Assembly (NCBI GenBank): GCA_964006375.1
Contig: OZ023262.1
Span: forward strand, 194,929,907 to 194,993,906
Origin: Tillus elongatus
Taxonomy: Eukaryota > Arthropoda > Insecta > Coleoptera > Cleridae
Direction: 5' to 3'
Length of the DNA stretch: 64,000 nt
Below the pieces are notes generated by a model. That model did no database searches. It saw only the letters and a program-made list of their open reading frames with translations, and was not told where the DNA came from. The position numbers and the translations under genes were made by a program. Below are positions 19,966-33,665 of this stretch, in pieces (the stretch's first letter is position 1; each line of letters starts with the position of its first letter).

Positions 19966-20189
19966 AAAAATTAATTAACAAACAGAAAATAAAGAAAATG
20001 TTGACGGAATCAACGACGTTTGGAAGATAGAAATCCGAAGAAAACTTTGTTTGCTTACGATTTGAACCTAGAATCACGAGGGGGTCTAGATAGAATTTAT
20101 TTAAGTCAACTTACAGCTAACATTCTCGACAAAAACTACCTTAGAAAACTTGCTAGGTAACCCAAAAGACAAGGATGGCACGGACAAAA

Positions 20190-20401
20190 TGTCGGGAGTT
20201 TATGAAATAGGTTGTAAATAATGTAATCTTAAGTACGTCGGACAAACAAAAAGATCGATTGGAATTAGATTCAAAGAACACTTAGCCCAATTACGTTACG
20301 GTACTATAGATAGATCTTCCGTCGCCCGATATATTTGGGATAATAATCATCACGTTAATAAAGCTAATCTGAAATTAATAAAAAATGTTAGACAACCAGG
20401 C

Positions 20402-20459
<58 letters not shown>

Positions 20460-20620
20460 CGAAATATAGTTACAACAAAAAATGTATGTACGTTTCACCA
20501 CCGCCGATTACGGGTCACCTGATCGATTCCGTTGTTAAATTAAATTCCCACGTTTCAACACGTTCCAAAGATAACATAAGAATACAGATATTACCGCCAA
20601 AGGAAACTATGTTAATTTAG
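20190..20620 (+). pseudogene. PLE GIY-YIG endonuclease remnant
   Basis: SGVYEIGCK, a stop, then LKYVGQTKRSIGIRFKEHLA and YGTIDRSSVARYIWDNNHHV. This is the GIY-YIG nuclease fold used by PLEs for target nicking, with the YVGQT block and the catalytic Arg region visible. A (TA)n array follows NVRQPG and displaces the final part, which resumes as PPPITGHLIDSVVKLNSHVS to a stop at 20,620. Confidence 0.85.
20403..20457. repeat. (TA)n array inside PLE
   Basis: About 55 bp of pure TA inside the coding end of the PLE. The homologous point in the 7.5-kb fragment has only GTATATATATTGC, so this array has expanded in place. Confidence 0.9.
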
Positions 20621-20636
20621 TAGTCGTTGAACCTTT

Positions 20637-20911
20637 CCAAAATTATTAGAGATGGACACCTTTTAGATAACTTAGCAGGCACAGTGCAAAGACCTATTCC
20701 GGCGATAAAAATACAATACACTGTGAAATTTGCCTGCGACTAGTTTCCCATATCAGTTCGGTCTCTTTACCTAAGATCCGGTATATAGGGTAATGTTAGT
20801 TTTTAAAATAGTTAGAATTTTTCATCCTCTGATGACGCTAACTTGGTTAGTGATACGATCGTCAGGTCTTTTAAAATGTGTTGGGGTGATTTGGCTTCTC
20901 CAAGTGTACTT
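20637..20911 (+). repeat. PLE right inverted terminal repeat
   Basis: Partner of 18,941-19,219; carries the plus-strand hammerhead-like motif at 20,826-20,866. Confidence 0.85.
20826..20866 (+). ncRNA. PLE hammerhead-like motif, plus strand
   Basis: Helix I CCT/AGG (20,826-20,828 and 20,864-20,866); core CTGATGA; one unpaired C; stem II GCTAAC/GTTAGT with a TTG loop; then GATA in place of GAAA; loopless helix III ACGA/TCGT; C at 20,863 as cleavage residue. The A14-to-U change in the core should abolish or strongly reduce cleavage. Confidence 0.6.
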
Positions 20912-22390
20912 AAACGTCCGTTGCTACATTACGATGTTTTGATCAAATAATTCTTAAAAAAATAAAAATGACTAGTGACGTATTTAAAATGTCTACGTGA
21001 TGTATGTCAATATTTAGCATGAAACTGTAACGCTAATAGCTAACAACAGTTACAAAAATCAAATAAATAAACAATAATATGTAGTAATAAGGCAGATTCT
21101 TACAACAAAAATATCGAGAAACATCAAATCATTGCCTAATTACAACTTTTAGAAATATAGTTAGACGTATTTTGTTTGATATGTTTAATTAGAAGAAGAA
21201 TTTCCAAGAAAGGGGAATCTATTAAACCTGTTTGCCTATTTAAGACAAGGTCACTATTGTCGTGTATGTGCTTTTCAATTTCTAAAGCTTTAAAAAAGTC
21301 AAGTTTACGTTTGTCATTACAAAAATGCAGTGGCTCTATGGGGTGATGATACCTAACATAGACCACAGTAAACAACTGCATACAATCACTATTCAAAGAT
21401 AAAATAGTTATCCAGATTTCCTGCGTTAAGGTGGAGCTGCCGCAGAAGTATAGTGTAGTAAGTGTATAACTGAATTACGTAGAAAAAATTGCGAAAAAAG
21501 CCGCAGAAAATCGACCAAAGGTGTGCTCTTTTCCCAAGACAACTCCCCTGCTCACAACTCGCTGATTGCACTGCAAAAGAACTGATTAGAGAGGTTTTCA
21601 ATTAATTGACTACCCGTCCTACTTCCTGTATTTAACCAATGTCACATATAGTACGAGGCCGCAGTGCTCTCACGTCACGGGCTGTGACGTCACCTTAAAG
21701 AGGCAACAAACTTTTATTCGTGGTATGATAGACGCCACCCTCATCTGCTAATCTTAATCTTGTCTGAAAGTTGCTAGTCACTAAATTACACAGCTGATAC
21801 ACTTAGATTTGTGTGCACTTTTGCGTAGAAATTAAAAATTCAAGTTGATTACATACATTTTACTTCTTCAAAGTAAAAAATAAGTTAGTGCATAAGTTGG
21901 AGTTAATTTATGCGTAAACTTGAGTGATTAAGTACTAATCTAGGCCAAATCAAGTAAATAAACAATAGGGTGCATTATAATTTGGGGTGTTGTAGATTCT
22001 ACGTTCTTCAAGAGAGGACTGTCAGTTTGGCGAGATATTTAATACACGTCATTGTGGCCCTGTAGGTTATTAATTTAGCTAAAATTTATCGTGTTATTTA
22101 ACAAATTAGATTAGTACACATTGCTGTTGTATTAAAAGACTATCAGCACTAGCCTTCGCAAAATGAATATAATATTGTGGTCGGGGGGGATGGGGGTGAC
22201 GGGAATAAAATATGTTATTGAACATTGTTGCGTTGTTTAACTATAACCAGTAAATACTTCCGTTGCTATTTTAAATTTTTATGAAATAAATGTAGCAAAA
22301 TAAGCACACTGGACCGTAAATGCATCAGAAAATATCCATTGCAATCACTCTTCGATGTGTGTTTATTATTATTATTATTATTTATTTAAA
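20912..22390. other. AT-rich sequence, one unassigned minus-strand frame
   Basis: A minus-strand 86-residue frame at 21,136-21,396 (KLDFFKALEIEKHIHDNSDL, then FLEILLLIKHIKQ) is reminiscent of the segment after the GIY-YIG domain in PLE-type proteins, but I cannot confirm this. The rest is unassigned. (ATT)n occurs at 22,366-22,386. Confidence 0.35.
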
Positions 22391-22476
22391 ACTATACATT
22401 TTTCAATAATTTACAATATCCTACAGTGGTTTTCATGCAAGTACAATTACTTTTTTTACTAACTAGATTCACAGTC

Positions 22477-22586
<110 letters not shown>

Positions 22587-22673
22587 CATTAATTAATTAT
22601 ATAAGAATTATACATTTTTATGTACACACTTTATACAAATGTTCGCACTATTGTTTTTAGTTTTTATTTAATC

Positions 22674-24232
22674 CATAAGAGACGAAATTTGAAGAGTATC
22701 TTGATGAAGAAAGCATAGAATACCATCAACGCACCATTTACTTTCGAAATTAGCTAGATTGTGTTTTCCCATGTACCATGCATATTCGGTTAAAATTCTT
22801 GCTTTGATTCTTGCTACAAAAACCATTTTATATGACGGTAGGCTGCTTTGTTGTTTTAGGTAATTTAATAAGAGTCTATATATGGTACTGATAGTGAGAT
22901 TTAACAAGAAGATGGCAAGTACACTTTCTCTACAGCTTGTATGAAAACCACAAATAATGTCTTTAACTTCTATACGTTGCCTTTTCAAGAGTCTGCATAG
23001 CATAAGCTCCAGCAGGTCTCATATTTCTTGTACCTTAATACAATCTACGATCAAGTGCCATGCTGTCTCGTTTGTTGCCGTGCAAAACGGACAGTTGTCT
23101 GATGCTAAAAAACCTGCTCTTTTTAGGATAACAGGATCTGCGAGGCGGTTTTTACAAAATCTCCACCTTACATCTGCTATGAAGCCTGGGGTGAGTGAAT
23201 TAAAACATGTATTCCAATTGATTTCTTCATCAATCCAGGCTCCTGGAAGTGCGTTACTAAGGTTAAGTTTCAGGTTGTTCATAGTCAGTACTGTTTAAAA
23301 TCTTCTCCTGGTATGTTTGTTGAGCTGTGTCTCAATTTAGTCATCTTCAGAGAATTTAATTGTTTTGGAGTGTGTGTGATTTGTGTTGTCTTTCGCCGGT
23401 AAAGGAAAATGTTCTTTTATAAGACGATATTTTTCCATCATATTTTCCTGTATAATAAGTGAACTACCTGAAAGAAATTTGATCTGTATAGCTTCTTCTG
23501 ACATCCATCGGTCGTTTTGGATAAGATCTCCCATTAGTTTAGCTCCCAACTGTACCCATCTAGCGATAAAAATAGGAGGTTTAATGCCCACATCGTTTAG
23601 TTTTGACATCACTAATGGCATATTTTTGATATTTTCTATGGAATTTCCATAGTTGGTAATTTACAAAATTCAATTTCACAAGCTTCAACCAGCGACTGTA
23701 CAAATGGACTTGTTGCTCTGAAATATTGTGTTATGTTGTTTACAAACAAATATTGCCGTGACAATCCAAGGGTATTGCTTGATTCTATTAGATGGTTCAA
23801 AATGTTTGACCACATGGGTTTATTGTCTGTTTCGATCAATCGATTAAGTAACCAGCATCGGAACATTCTCACTTTTGAAGGTATATGTACCAAACCTAAC
23901 CCACCATTTTTTATAGGAACACATAGATCCTTTTTTGAAACCCAATGTTTTCTGTTCCATATAAAGTCAGTTACCATGTTTTGGAAACTATCTAGCTGTT
24001 TACTCGTGAACGGGGTAATCTGCAATGTATGCCACAGAATAGGTGCTACATACTGGTTAATTACTACTTTTCGTCCGATTATAGAGAGTGTATTTTTTAG
24101 CGACCACTTTTGTAACTTTTGTAAGAGTTTTTGCGTCACAAGTTCTTAATTATGATCAACGACTTGCTTTAAATCGTGTGACAAGGTGATACCAAGAACT
24201 CTGGCCCTATTAGTTGACCAGTCAAATCCCAG
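22674..24232 (-). pseudogene. Non-LTR retrotransposon RT C-terminal half, minus strand
   Basis: Starting near 24,232 the minus strand reads ARVLGITLSHDLKQVV and after a stop LLQKLQKWSLKNTLSIIGRK, LPTMEIP and, centrally, KNGGLGLVHIPSKVRMFRCW. This layout (long C-terminal region, GGLGL block) is that of L1/Tx1-type or related LINEs. At 23,100-23,040 a zinc-knuckle-like CPFCTATNETAWHLIVDC matches the zf-RVT motif at the C-terminus of such proteins. Frames break at about 23,636, 23,330, 23,019 and 22,980. RT motifs A to C are absent (5' truncation). The open piece 23,636-24,139 (167 residues) is the best preserved. Assignment to a precise clade is uncertain. Confidence 0.8.
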
Positions 24233-24435
24233 TGGTCAGTCAATTCTCTCCTTCCAAGAGCCTGTCCAATATCCTCGTGATTTCACCTTGTTAAGGATTG
24301 CGCCTGACTGATTTGAATATATATTAAATATTTTGTTAAAATAGAGGAAACCACCTTCATTAGAAATGAAAAAAGATGTGTGTGTGTGTATGTGTGTGCG
24401 TGTGTGTTTGTAAACAAAATAATTTATATTCAACT

Positions 24436-26000
24436 ATGCCTTACAAGTGTTATGTGCCTCTGTGTCAAGGAAATTACACAAATGCAAATAAAGTGGATGT
24501 GTTTAGTTTCCCCAAAGATGAAGTCTCTGTGGAAAGTGGTTGAGTGCAATACCAGAAATTGACTTTGATCCAACAAAATACACAAAGACATGTACTGTAC
24601 ATTTTCTTAGAGACGATATTAATTGGACTTAAACAGCGAATCATTCAAGAACTGGACAATCTGTTACCATTAAATTAATATATCCTAAACGTAAGCCGAA
24701 TGCGATACCAAGCCAATTTCCCAACTGTCCCCATTATTTGTCAAAGCCTACATTCAAACGTAAAAGTAGGCATGAGAGGGTTGGCTCAATTGACAACTCA
24801 AATTTAATGAAAGCACTAGAACTGAGGCGCTAAGGATTTCTAGCTTATCAAACGTCGGTAACTTACAAAAACTACGATGAGTTCCTTAATGTTCTAAATT
24901 CATTAGGAATTCCAGACGCTTGGTTTAAAATCAATTACAGTGAAAAAGTTGCAATTAAATTAGTGTATACTCCAGGAACTGTAGTAATTTATTCTATGGT
25001 GATTAACAAAAATTTGCAAGTTACATCTTTTTTACATGGCAAGGAAAAAGTAATTCCTTTCCAAAATGAAATTAAAGGTTTATCGCAAGTCATGCACGCG
25101 ACCCTATCCTCTGATTTACAGAATAATGTTAATGGCACTTATTTTAAATCATGTTAGAGATCTTATTTATAACTTGATAAATGATGAAGACACTGACACT
25201 ATCTTTGATGTATGGACAGTTAAGATTATGCACCACATTAAAAGAAAGATATCGATACTCCTCAAATGCAATTGTTATTTCGTCAATGATGTTTACTATT
25301 AGCCCACATGCATATAAGTTTTTTAGACATCCGGGTTGTCTTATTTTGCGACATCCTGAAACAATAAAAAGTATTTGCAATTCGTTTTTAAGTGACTGCT
25401 CTTTTGAGGAAATAACATAATTTCACAAGTATGCTGGCGATGTTTATAAATTAATAAATGACAATGAAAAATATGTTGCATTATTAATCGATGAAGTTGA
25501 TATTCAGCCCTATCTCGGTTATAGAGGGGAGGGGGGGGGGTAATATTGTTGGTACCTACTATTTCTTGCAATTACAGATTTTTCGCAACTGCGGCTTATG
25601 TGTTTATGATTAACAGTATGAAATTCAATTTTAATATATCGCTCACGTCAAACCTCACCCATGATGTACTCCATACCTGCATTAAAACGATGATTAGCAA
25701 TTTGGAAGAAATAGGATTTAGAGTATTTTGTGTAATTAGCGACAGCAATGCTATTAATAGTAGAACAATGAGCCACTTTGCACCAAATAAAAAGCTAAGC
25801 ATCGCGTATCCATTTCCTTCTAACAAAAGCGACCATTATTTTACTTGTTTGATTCGGTACATTCACTAAAATTTCGACGAAACTACATTCAAAACCTGAC
25901 CAAATGTTGATGTTTCTCGATTTTGAAACCAGCGTGCAAAAAAACTGCTATGTTCAATTCGTTAAAATTGCTTCAAGTAATGAAGCATGATAAGCTACTC
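24436..26000 (+). pseudogene. THAP-domain P-element-type transposase remnant
   Basis: ATG 24,436 starts MPYKCYVPLCQGNY, with the Cys pair of a THAP zinc finger, then VDVFSFPKDE. A frameshift near 24,540 leads to DFDPTKYTKTCTVHF in other frames. Further on are KNYDEFLNVLNSLGIPDAWF and KHPGC-like RHPGCLILRHPETIKSIC, then KYVALLIDEVDIQPYLGYRG (RNase H-like core with first catalytic Asp), a G-run at 25,529-25,540 that breaks the frame, and ISDSNAINSRTMSHF. The order THAP finger, helix-turn-helix, RNase H-like domain is that of P-element/THAP9 transposases. At least eight breaks make it dead. No terminal repeats were found. Confidence 0.75.
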
Positions 26001-26645
26001 AAATTCGGTTATACATTAAATGTCAACGTTTTTCTCATGTGGTTTTTGTTTTAAAATTTCGTTTTGCGTTACACGTTACACGACAGAGCTGAGGCCTTGT
26101 ACCATAGGTGGTATTGATTTAACACCATAAGACTATTATTTATTTCCAGAGCTCAAGAAACGCTTGGATGGTAAACGATTCTCAACAAACGACGAACTCA
26201 TATGTGCCGATGAGAAATAGTTCAAATACCAAGATAGATATTTTTAAACGGTTTATAGTTGCTTTATGAACGTTCTGCTCACATATGTAGGTCTTAGATG
26301 CAAGGTGGCAACACGGCCATTTCCTAAACACGCAGCCTACAGCTTTCCATGTTGTTGTTGGTCCTGATGGAAGGGAGGACAATAACATTTAGAGTTTTCA
26401 ATTTTATTTCATAGAGGAGTTCATCTTGGGTGAATAAAATTTCTTTTTATAAAACGATTACGTTTTCTACTGTAGGCCAAGTATTTTTCAATACCTTCTC
26501 GTATATATTAAAATGTTATTAACCTAAATTATTATGCAAAAGTTATGTACTAAGTTAATGTATAGAGTTATTAATTCATTAGTTTTATTTTTATTACTCA
26601 CGAGAATCTCAGTTTTATTAATCGGAACACATACTTTTTTGCACT
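26001..26645. other. AT-rich sequence, no gene recognised
   Basis: Nothing supported; short frames only. Confidence 0.4.
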
Positions 26646-26647
26646 TT

Positions 26648-26992
26648 AACGTCTGTCTATTTCCGCGACTATTGCCAAATCTTGACGCGAGGCAGCAGTA
26701 TAACCTCACTATCCTGGACATTTTGCCGAACCCCTGCCGTTCTGTAAGGAGGGTAGGGATGTTTAACGATCCCAACATCGCATAGACACGTGACCGGCCG
26801 CTCTACGCGCCCTCCGAAGGAAGCAACGTGCAAACATTCAACTTGCTCAAATACAACGCCACAACCTCGGTTGATATTAATTTCTACAGTATGTACTGAA
26901 AAGTGAAAGGGAAATCCTGGGAGTCGAACCCAGCCATACCACTTGGTCCAGAGGCATATATTCTTACTCCTGGACCACCGAGGCTCTGGAAC
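26648..26992 (-). mobile_element. tRNA-derived SINE, copy 2 (minus strand)
   Basis: Read on the minus strand: tRNA-like head with box A region and box B (GGGTTCGACTCCC near 26,920-26,933), then the same body as copy 1 (GTTGGGATCGTTAAACATCC, AGTGAGGTTATACTGCTGCC), ending near 26,650 without the (AC)n tail. Confidence 0.85.
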
Positions 26993-27827
26993 ACATACGT
27001 ATAACGCTCATACCGCTTTGTTTCACACAGGCGACTCGTATTAAACTATTGTTGAAAATGGCTCCACTTTTCTAATTGAAAAATTTCTTGTATGTTTTAG
27101 TTAAGTAAAAACGTAGCATGTAATCATAAAATATTAAATAGTGCATCTTACAAATTAAACAGACGTTACTCTTTGCACTTTGATTCAATACAACCAGAAC
27201 GTCTCTCATAAATAAAAGAATTTAGACTCAAACAAGGGCTGTATTCGTAAACCTATTAGTATTCATGGATGGCCGAGCATTTGTTCCAAGCTATATACAT
27301 GTGCTGTACCAGAGCTGTCTCTTACTACAAGTTCTGAAAAAATCATATTCTTTGTTATCAATATTCGGTACCAATTATTTTAAAGAGGATAACTGTATTT
27401 GTGTAGACAAAATATTTATTAAGCTGAAAGTTTTACAACAGCATTTTTAGGACGATGTGAAAAAAAATCATATTTTACCACTAAATGCGGTTACAAAAGA
27501 TTTTTCAAGAAAATTTAAGGTGAAAAATCAGAATTGTTAGTAAACAAAACGCTAAGATTTTATGGGAAATTTATTTCTTAAAAGTCATTGATTGAGGTAG
27601 CATAACATAAGTGTAGTTGCTTCATACTACTTATAGACGTAAAACCTGATTCTTCTTCAGAATACTTCTTGTAGAGGTAGATGTGAAGCCTCTACTGGTA
27701 TTTAATTTTACAAGTACTTGAAAAATTATCTTATTTTCTACAATTTTTCCGTCAAACCTTACAACCGTTAAATCTGAACAGAAAGGACAACATTAGGTTT
27801 CAATGTAAGGGATTATGGACACTAAAA
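26993..27827. other. AT-rich sequence, no gene recognised
   Basis: Nothing supported; short frames only. Confidence 0.4.
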
Positions 27828-28079
27828 TTAATGGTCAGGCACGGACTGGCCAGGTCGGCTGCACGGTGCCTGTCGAGGGCCCCAATGAGCTTTGTGGTGG
27901 AAAAAGATTTTACATATCTTTAATTTCCTTATAACTATTTCTATGTGCTTCATTATACTTTTCCAGGGTGTTTGATATCGCAATCACTTATACAACAGTT
28001 TTATACAAGTTGCATAGAGTTTTAGAACAGTGAAAAAGATGAAAATACAGCAACATTAGCTTATGTCATGGTCATTTTT

Positions 28080-29190
28080 AAATAGATATCTGTTGAGAGT
28101 TTTGACTGCAAAGCAAAATTTTTAGCAAGGAGTTTGATCAGTTTTTGGTCCAAATTTGAAAATCTATTCATGTGTTCTTTTTATGCTTGATTTGTTTCTG
28201 GACACTTCACCAGTTTCTAGATACTTACAAAGTAAAACCATTGACGACTTTATCACTTGGGACTTGGTATAAAAGCTGCTTCACCAAGTAGAAAATAAAA
28301 GGAGTGATGAACCCTTTGAGGCTTTGTACTCAAAAACCGAACAGTGTGCAAGTACAGTCAGTGAAAAGTTAGAAGATGACGAAATCGACGAAAAAATTCA
28401 AAATGAGTTGGACTTAAAGAAAAAAATAACGCTAAAGAAAAAAATTATGCCTGGAGAACAATCAAAAGACGAACATCCTGGAATGTCAACTGTTAAAAAT
28501 TGTAAGCTAGTTTTTTCGATGTTTTAGACTGTGCCAGGATAAGTATTGGGGAAAGATGTTGTCCAAGCAAAGAAATTGTACACGATTGTACCTGGTTAGA
28601 CGAAAAAAAAAAAAAATTTGCCATTTTGAAGCGTGAAACATTTTCTACAGAAGCTCTTTGAAGCGTCTCTAAACTTTGTAAAGTTTACTCGGTTACTTAT
28701 AGAACTAAAATAGCTCAGTAGCTTAGTACAGCAATTTCATAATGGCTGAAAAAACTGAAGAAGAAAGAAAACAAGGCAAACAAAGCGAAGATAAAGGAAA
28801 CATCAACAGTAAAGATGCCTAGTTTGTTTCAGGATCTGGAGGAAGATGAGGAGGAGGAGGAGAAAAAGAAGAATAAAATCGTTGTGTTTACCGCTTCGAC
28901 AAGAAACGATGCTTTCAGTCTTTATCGTGTGCATTTTTCGTTCTTCCTGAACTCACACAATCTGGACTCTTTACACATCTGTATGTAGCTTATGAATTTG
29001 TACTTACCAGACCTTGCACACAAGTCACCTTTGAAAGAATATCTCCTAAATTTAAAATAGTTAAAAAACTACTTACTCAACTTTAAGCTAAGCTATTAAT
29101 GAACGGAGAGGGAGATGTATTTCACAAATTGAATAAAGATCAAATTATAGATGAAGTAGCCAGAACCGGTGAAGTACTTACCAGAAAGGT
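28080..29190 (+). pseudogene. hAT-type transposase remnant
   Basis: Readable pieces include a frame at 28,260-28,500 (HQVENKRSDEPFEALYSKTE onward, acidic then lysine-rich). Near the C-terminus is YEFVLTRPCTQVTFERISPK FKIVKK (about 28,990-29,070), which corresponds to the hAT dimerisation region with its usual pattern of Ala/Ser-rich block and conserved Glu-Arg. Catalytic residues of the RNase H-like fold cannot be located. Stops and shifts are frequent. The identification rests on the C-terminal block plus the enclosing hAT-like ends. Confidence 0.6.
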
Positions 29191-29334
29191 TGCTTATAAT
29201 CGGTCAGTTTCATGTATTTTCAGATCGCTAGTAGACGTAACTACAGCTATATTAATGACATATTTTCCCAAACGATTTTTATTTCACTAACAAGCAATTC
29301 TATATAGAACTGAAATATAATATAATATAAGTCA

Positions 29335-30225
<891 letters not shown>

Positions 30226-30379
30226 TTTAATGAATAGATGTTCTTTATTAAACATATGTTTCTTTAGTAAGTGTTCTTAGCTCACTCATGGAGTTTTACC
30301 TTTCTCCTTGCATTCTATAGTTTATTACTAATTTCTCCAGTTGCTATCTAATACCGGGTGCCCCATTATATTTTTACCC

Positions 30380-32095
30380 TTTATAAACTTATAAAACTTT
30401 TGAAATAATTGATCTAAAGAAATGCCGTTTTCATCAGTTTTCTTCTTATTTTTATAAGTTTGTTTCTGGGTATCTGTCTTTTTATACTCACTTCCGCTTA
30501 ACCGGAAATGACAAAACGTATTTTCAAGGATAGGGCAACTTTGTAATCTTAAATGAAACAGCCTGTATATTTATTTACAGTTTAAAAGCCCAAACTTTCT
30601 GCTTTTCAAAAATTTCAAACTTGTTACAGTTGTTCTACAGGGTGATGGTTTACAAACCTTTAAAATAAATATTGCGTTTTATCTGAAATCTACGAAAAAA
30701 GGAATGTTTCGCAAAATCGACTTTGGAACTTAAAGACAGCAACACTTGCAAACGTCAAATTAGTTGAATGACAACACAGATACGTTAATTATTGTAAGAA
30801 GAATCTTTACTTTAAGTGAAAAAGCTAAGTGTGTAATATTTTATACGGAAACTAAATCTTATACAACAACTCAAAGAAGATTTAGAATTATGTTTAACAA
30901 GGAACCTCCAACAAAAAATTCAATTGGAACATAGGATACAACCTTTGGAATTCGGGTTGTATAGAGCGTAAAAAGTGAAGTTCAAATGGTGAAAACAGAC
31001 TTAATGGGGCGATTGAAATTTTAGAAAAAACATAAAACAATCCTATGTTATCAACAAGAAAAAGTTCATCTGCAACAGTTATTCCGAAAACTACTGTTCA
31101 TACTGTTATGAAAAAAGGACTAAACCTGAAAGCTTATAAAATTTAGATCCATCACGAATTAAAGGAAACTGATTTTCCCAAACGATGACATTTTTGTACA
31201 ATAATTTGTAATTTACTTAGAAGAGATATTCATTTTCTCGATAATTTAGTTATCTCCGGCGAAGCATCATTCACATAAATGGTAAGGCAAATAAGCATAA
31301 TAGTAAAACTTGGGCATCCGAAAATCCCAGAAATTTTTTTCAGTACGACAGGCCCTCTCCGAAAGTTACAGTCTGGTGTGCGGTATCAAAACAAAAATTA
31401 TATGGTCTCTTTTTTTCAACCATCCTATTATAAATCATATCATATCTAGACATGTTAGAACATTTCTTTTACCCTCAACTTCAACATGATAATTTGTTGG
31501 AGACAGTCTATTTAAAGCAGGATGGTGCTACACCTCATTATGCCGCAGTAACCAGAGACTCACTGAATGCCACCTTTGGAAATCATTGGATAGGGAGAGG
31601 AGGTCCTATAGCTTGGCCACCTCGATCCCCTGAACTCACAGTTCCAGACTTTTTCATATGGGTGTATGTGAAAGACAGATGTTACAGTCCGATCCCCCAA
31701 AACTTAGAGCAACTTAAAGAAAATATTAGAAATGTCTTTGACAACATCACCGCCGAACAATTATGTTCAAGCAATGACAACTTTGTAAAACGTATAGATA
31801 AATGTATTCAAGTTGATAGGCATCACTTTGAACATAACTGTAATAATAACTGTAACAAGTATGGCATTTTTCGAAAGAGGAAAGATCGGGCTTTTAAACT
31901 ATGAAGAGTGTGCCATTTAAGAATTTAAGATTGCAACGTTGCCCTATCCTTCAAAACACGTTTTGTCATTTCCGGTTAAAGTGGAAGTGAGTATAAAAAA
32001 ACAGATACCCAGAAACCAACATATAAAAATAAGAAGAAGACTGGCGAAAACCGCAGTTCTTTAGATCAATTATTTCAAGTTACAAAAAAATGTAG
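30380..32095 (+). mobile_element. Tc1/mariner-like element with ~175-bp inverted ends, nested in hAT
   Basis: 30,400-30,575 is the reverse complement of about 31,915-32,080, including TGAAATAATTGATCTAAAGA, TTTCTGGGTATCTGT, CCGGAAATGACAAAACG and GGATAGGGCAAC. Outside this, GGGTGCCCCATTATATTTTT at left may be the true end, with the right end diverged. The interior carries a transposase remnant (30,830-31,904). The element lies wholly within the hAT element, so it is younger than it. Confidence 0.8.
30830..31904 (+). pseudogene. Tc1/mariner-like transposase remnant
   Basis: The last 150 codons (ATG 31,452 to TGA at 31,902) are open and encode the C-terminal catalytic half: VYLKQDGATPHYAAVTRDSL with the second Asp, NHWIGRGGPIAWPPRSPELT, PDFFIWVYVKDRC with the third acidic position, and a C-terminal EQLKENIRNVFDNI helix. 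Upstream, 31,210-31,440 encodes FLDNLVISGEASFT, where the first catalytic Asp is replaced by Gly, and then a stop. The N-terminal DNA-binding part is only partly readable. Dead by stops and loss of the first Asp. Confidence 0.85.
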
Positions 32096-32278
32096 CTTCA
32101 ATCAAACTACTTTCTAACTCCCGAAATAGAGCAAAATACGGTTTCCAGGCACATCATTTTCAAAAATGTTGGACCCGGACCCACCGTTCCCTTTGGTGTC
32201 CCATACTCCCAGACCCACGGTAGGGGGCCCCTTTTCAGTGCCTAGCTAAGGGCCCAAGATGGAGCCTGTCCGGGCCTG

Positions 32279-32750
32279 ATAATGGTAAAAGATTGTTGTT
32301 GTACGTCCAAGTGAAAGAAAATTCTTTCACTATGCGACTCACGCCTGGGAACTTCTATTTATAAATTGATAAATATCAGTTTACAAATAGAAGTTCCCAA
32401 GTGTAAGTCGCATAGACCCAATACATAAGCATACGCAGTCTAAAAACACCATTTGGCATACTCAGAATCAAACTACGAACGCAAAAAACGCATCTAACAT
32501 TTGTTTTCTAAATTCTTCTCTGTTATAAGCTCCAATTTTATAACTAAATTCATTAGATACTTTGTACACTCTATACATAAAACAAATAGTCTGCGTCTGG
32601 GTGCTGCAATCATGTCCTTTCTATGTCCTGAAAGTAATTTTATTGTAGAGATAATTTGGAGTCTTTATTATGACAACCAAACGATATAACATAGCCTCTC
32701 TCATCCACAACCTCTGTCTCCTGTTCAGTCATCCAGCGTCCTCCATGTTA
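32279..32750. other. Spacer with an 86-bp hairpin
   Basis: No gene. At 32,330-32,415 a near-perfect inverted repeat (CTATGCGACTCACGCCTGGG and partner, arms about 36 bp, 14-base loop) could fold into a hairpin. It may be a tiny foldback element. Confidence 0.6.
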
Positions 32751-32870
<120 letters not shown>

Positions 32871-33302
32871 ATTTTCTTATACCCTAGACATTGGCGCAAA
32901 CATGAGATAGGTAATACTTGCATCCGGTATGATCCAAAAGTTGAGAACACCTCAGAACAGTGAGTTAATTGAAAAAGTACTAGAGTGAAACACAATTCTA
33001 ACTTAGTCTCCGGCGTAAGAAGCAATCTATGGGGATATAGTTGTCTATGGCAGTTATATGCTTATATGCTTTCTGTAAACACTTCCGTTACCCATATCTA
33101 AAAGTATTATCCAAAGTGAGCCCCAAGTCATTTGCCTCCCTTACGTTCTTTAGTAACTTCGATCCTCACAATACTCCTGACTCTGTCACAGCTAGGTGGG
33201 CTACCAAATAAAGGGGCACATAAGGTTGAGCGCCTGCTGCTTGACAATATGGTATTCAATTCCTCATTAAGTTTTTTCAATGCAAAATTACAGTCCTGCC
33301 GA

Positions 33303-33665
<363 letters not shown>

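Larger units (their letters stand above)
18941..20911 (+). mobile_element. Penelope-like element with inverted terminal repeats
   Basis: The ends are inverted: 18,941-19,219 is the reverse complement of 20,637-20,911, about 275 bp, very similar, starting AAGTACACTTGGAGAACCC. Inside, in order, are a broken PLE reverse transcriptase (19,260-19,960), a linker and a GIY-YIG endonuclease remnant (20,190-20,400). A (TA)n array at 20,403-20,457 lies inside the coding region, followed by a C-terminal piece ending at 20,620. PLEs are retroelements that nick DNA with a GIY-YIG endonuclease and often have repeated or inverted ends, so the layout fits. The N-terminal RT part is missing, so this copy is truncated internally, and multiple stops make it dead. 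Confidence 0.88.
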
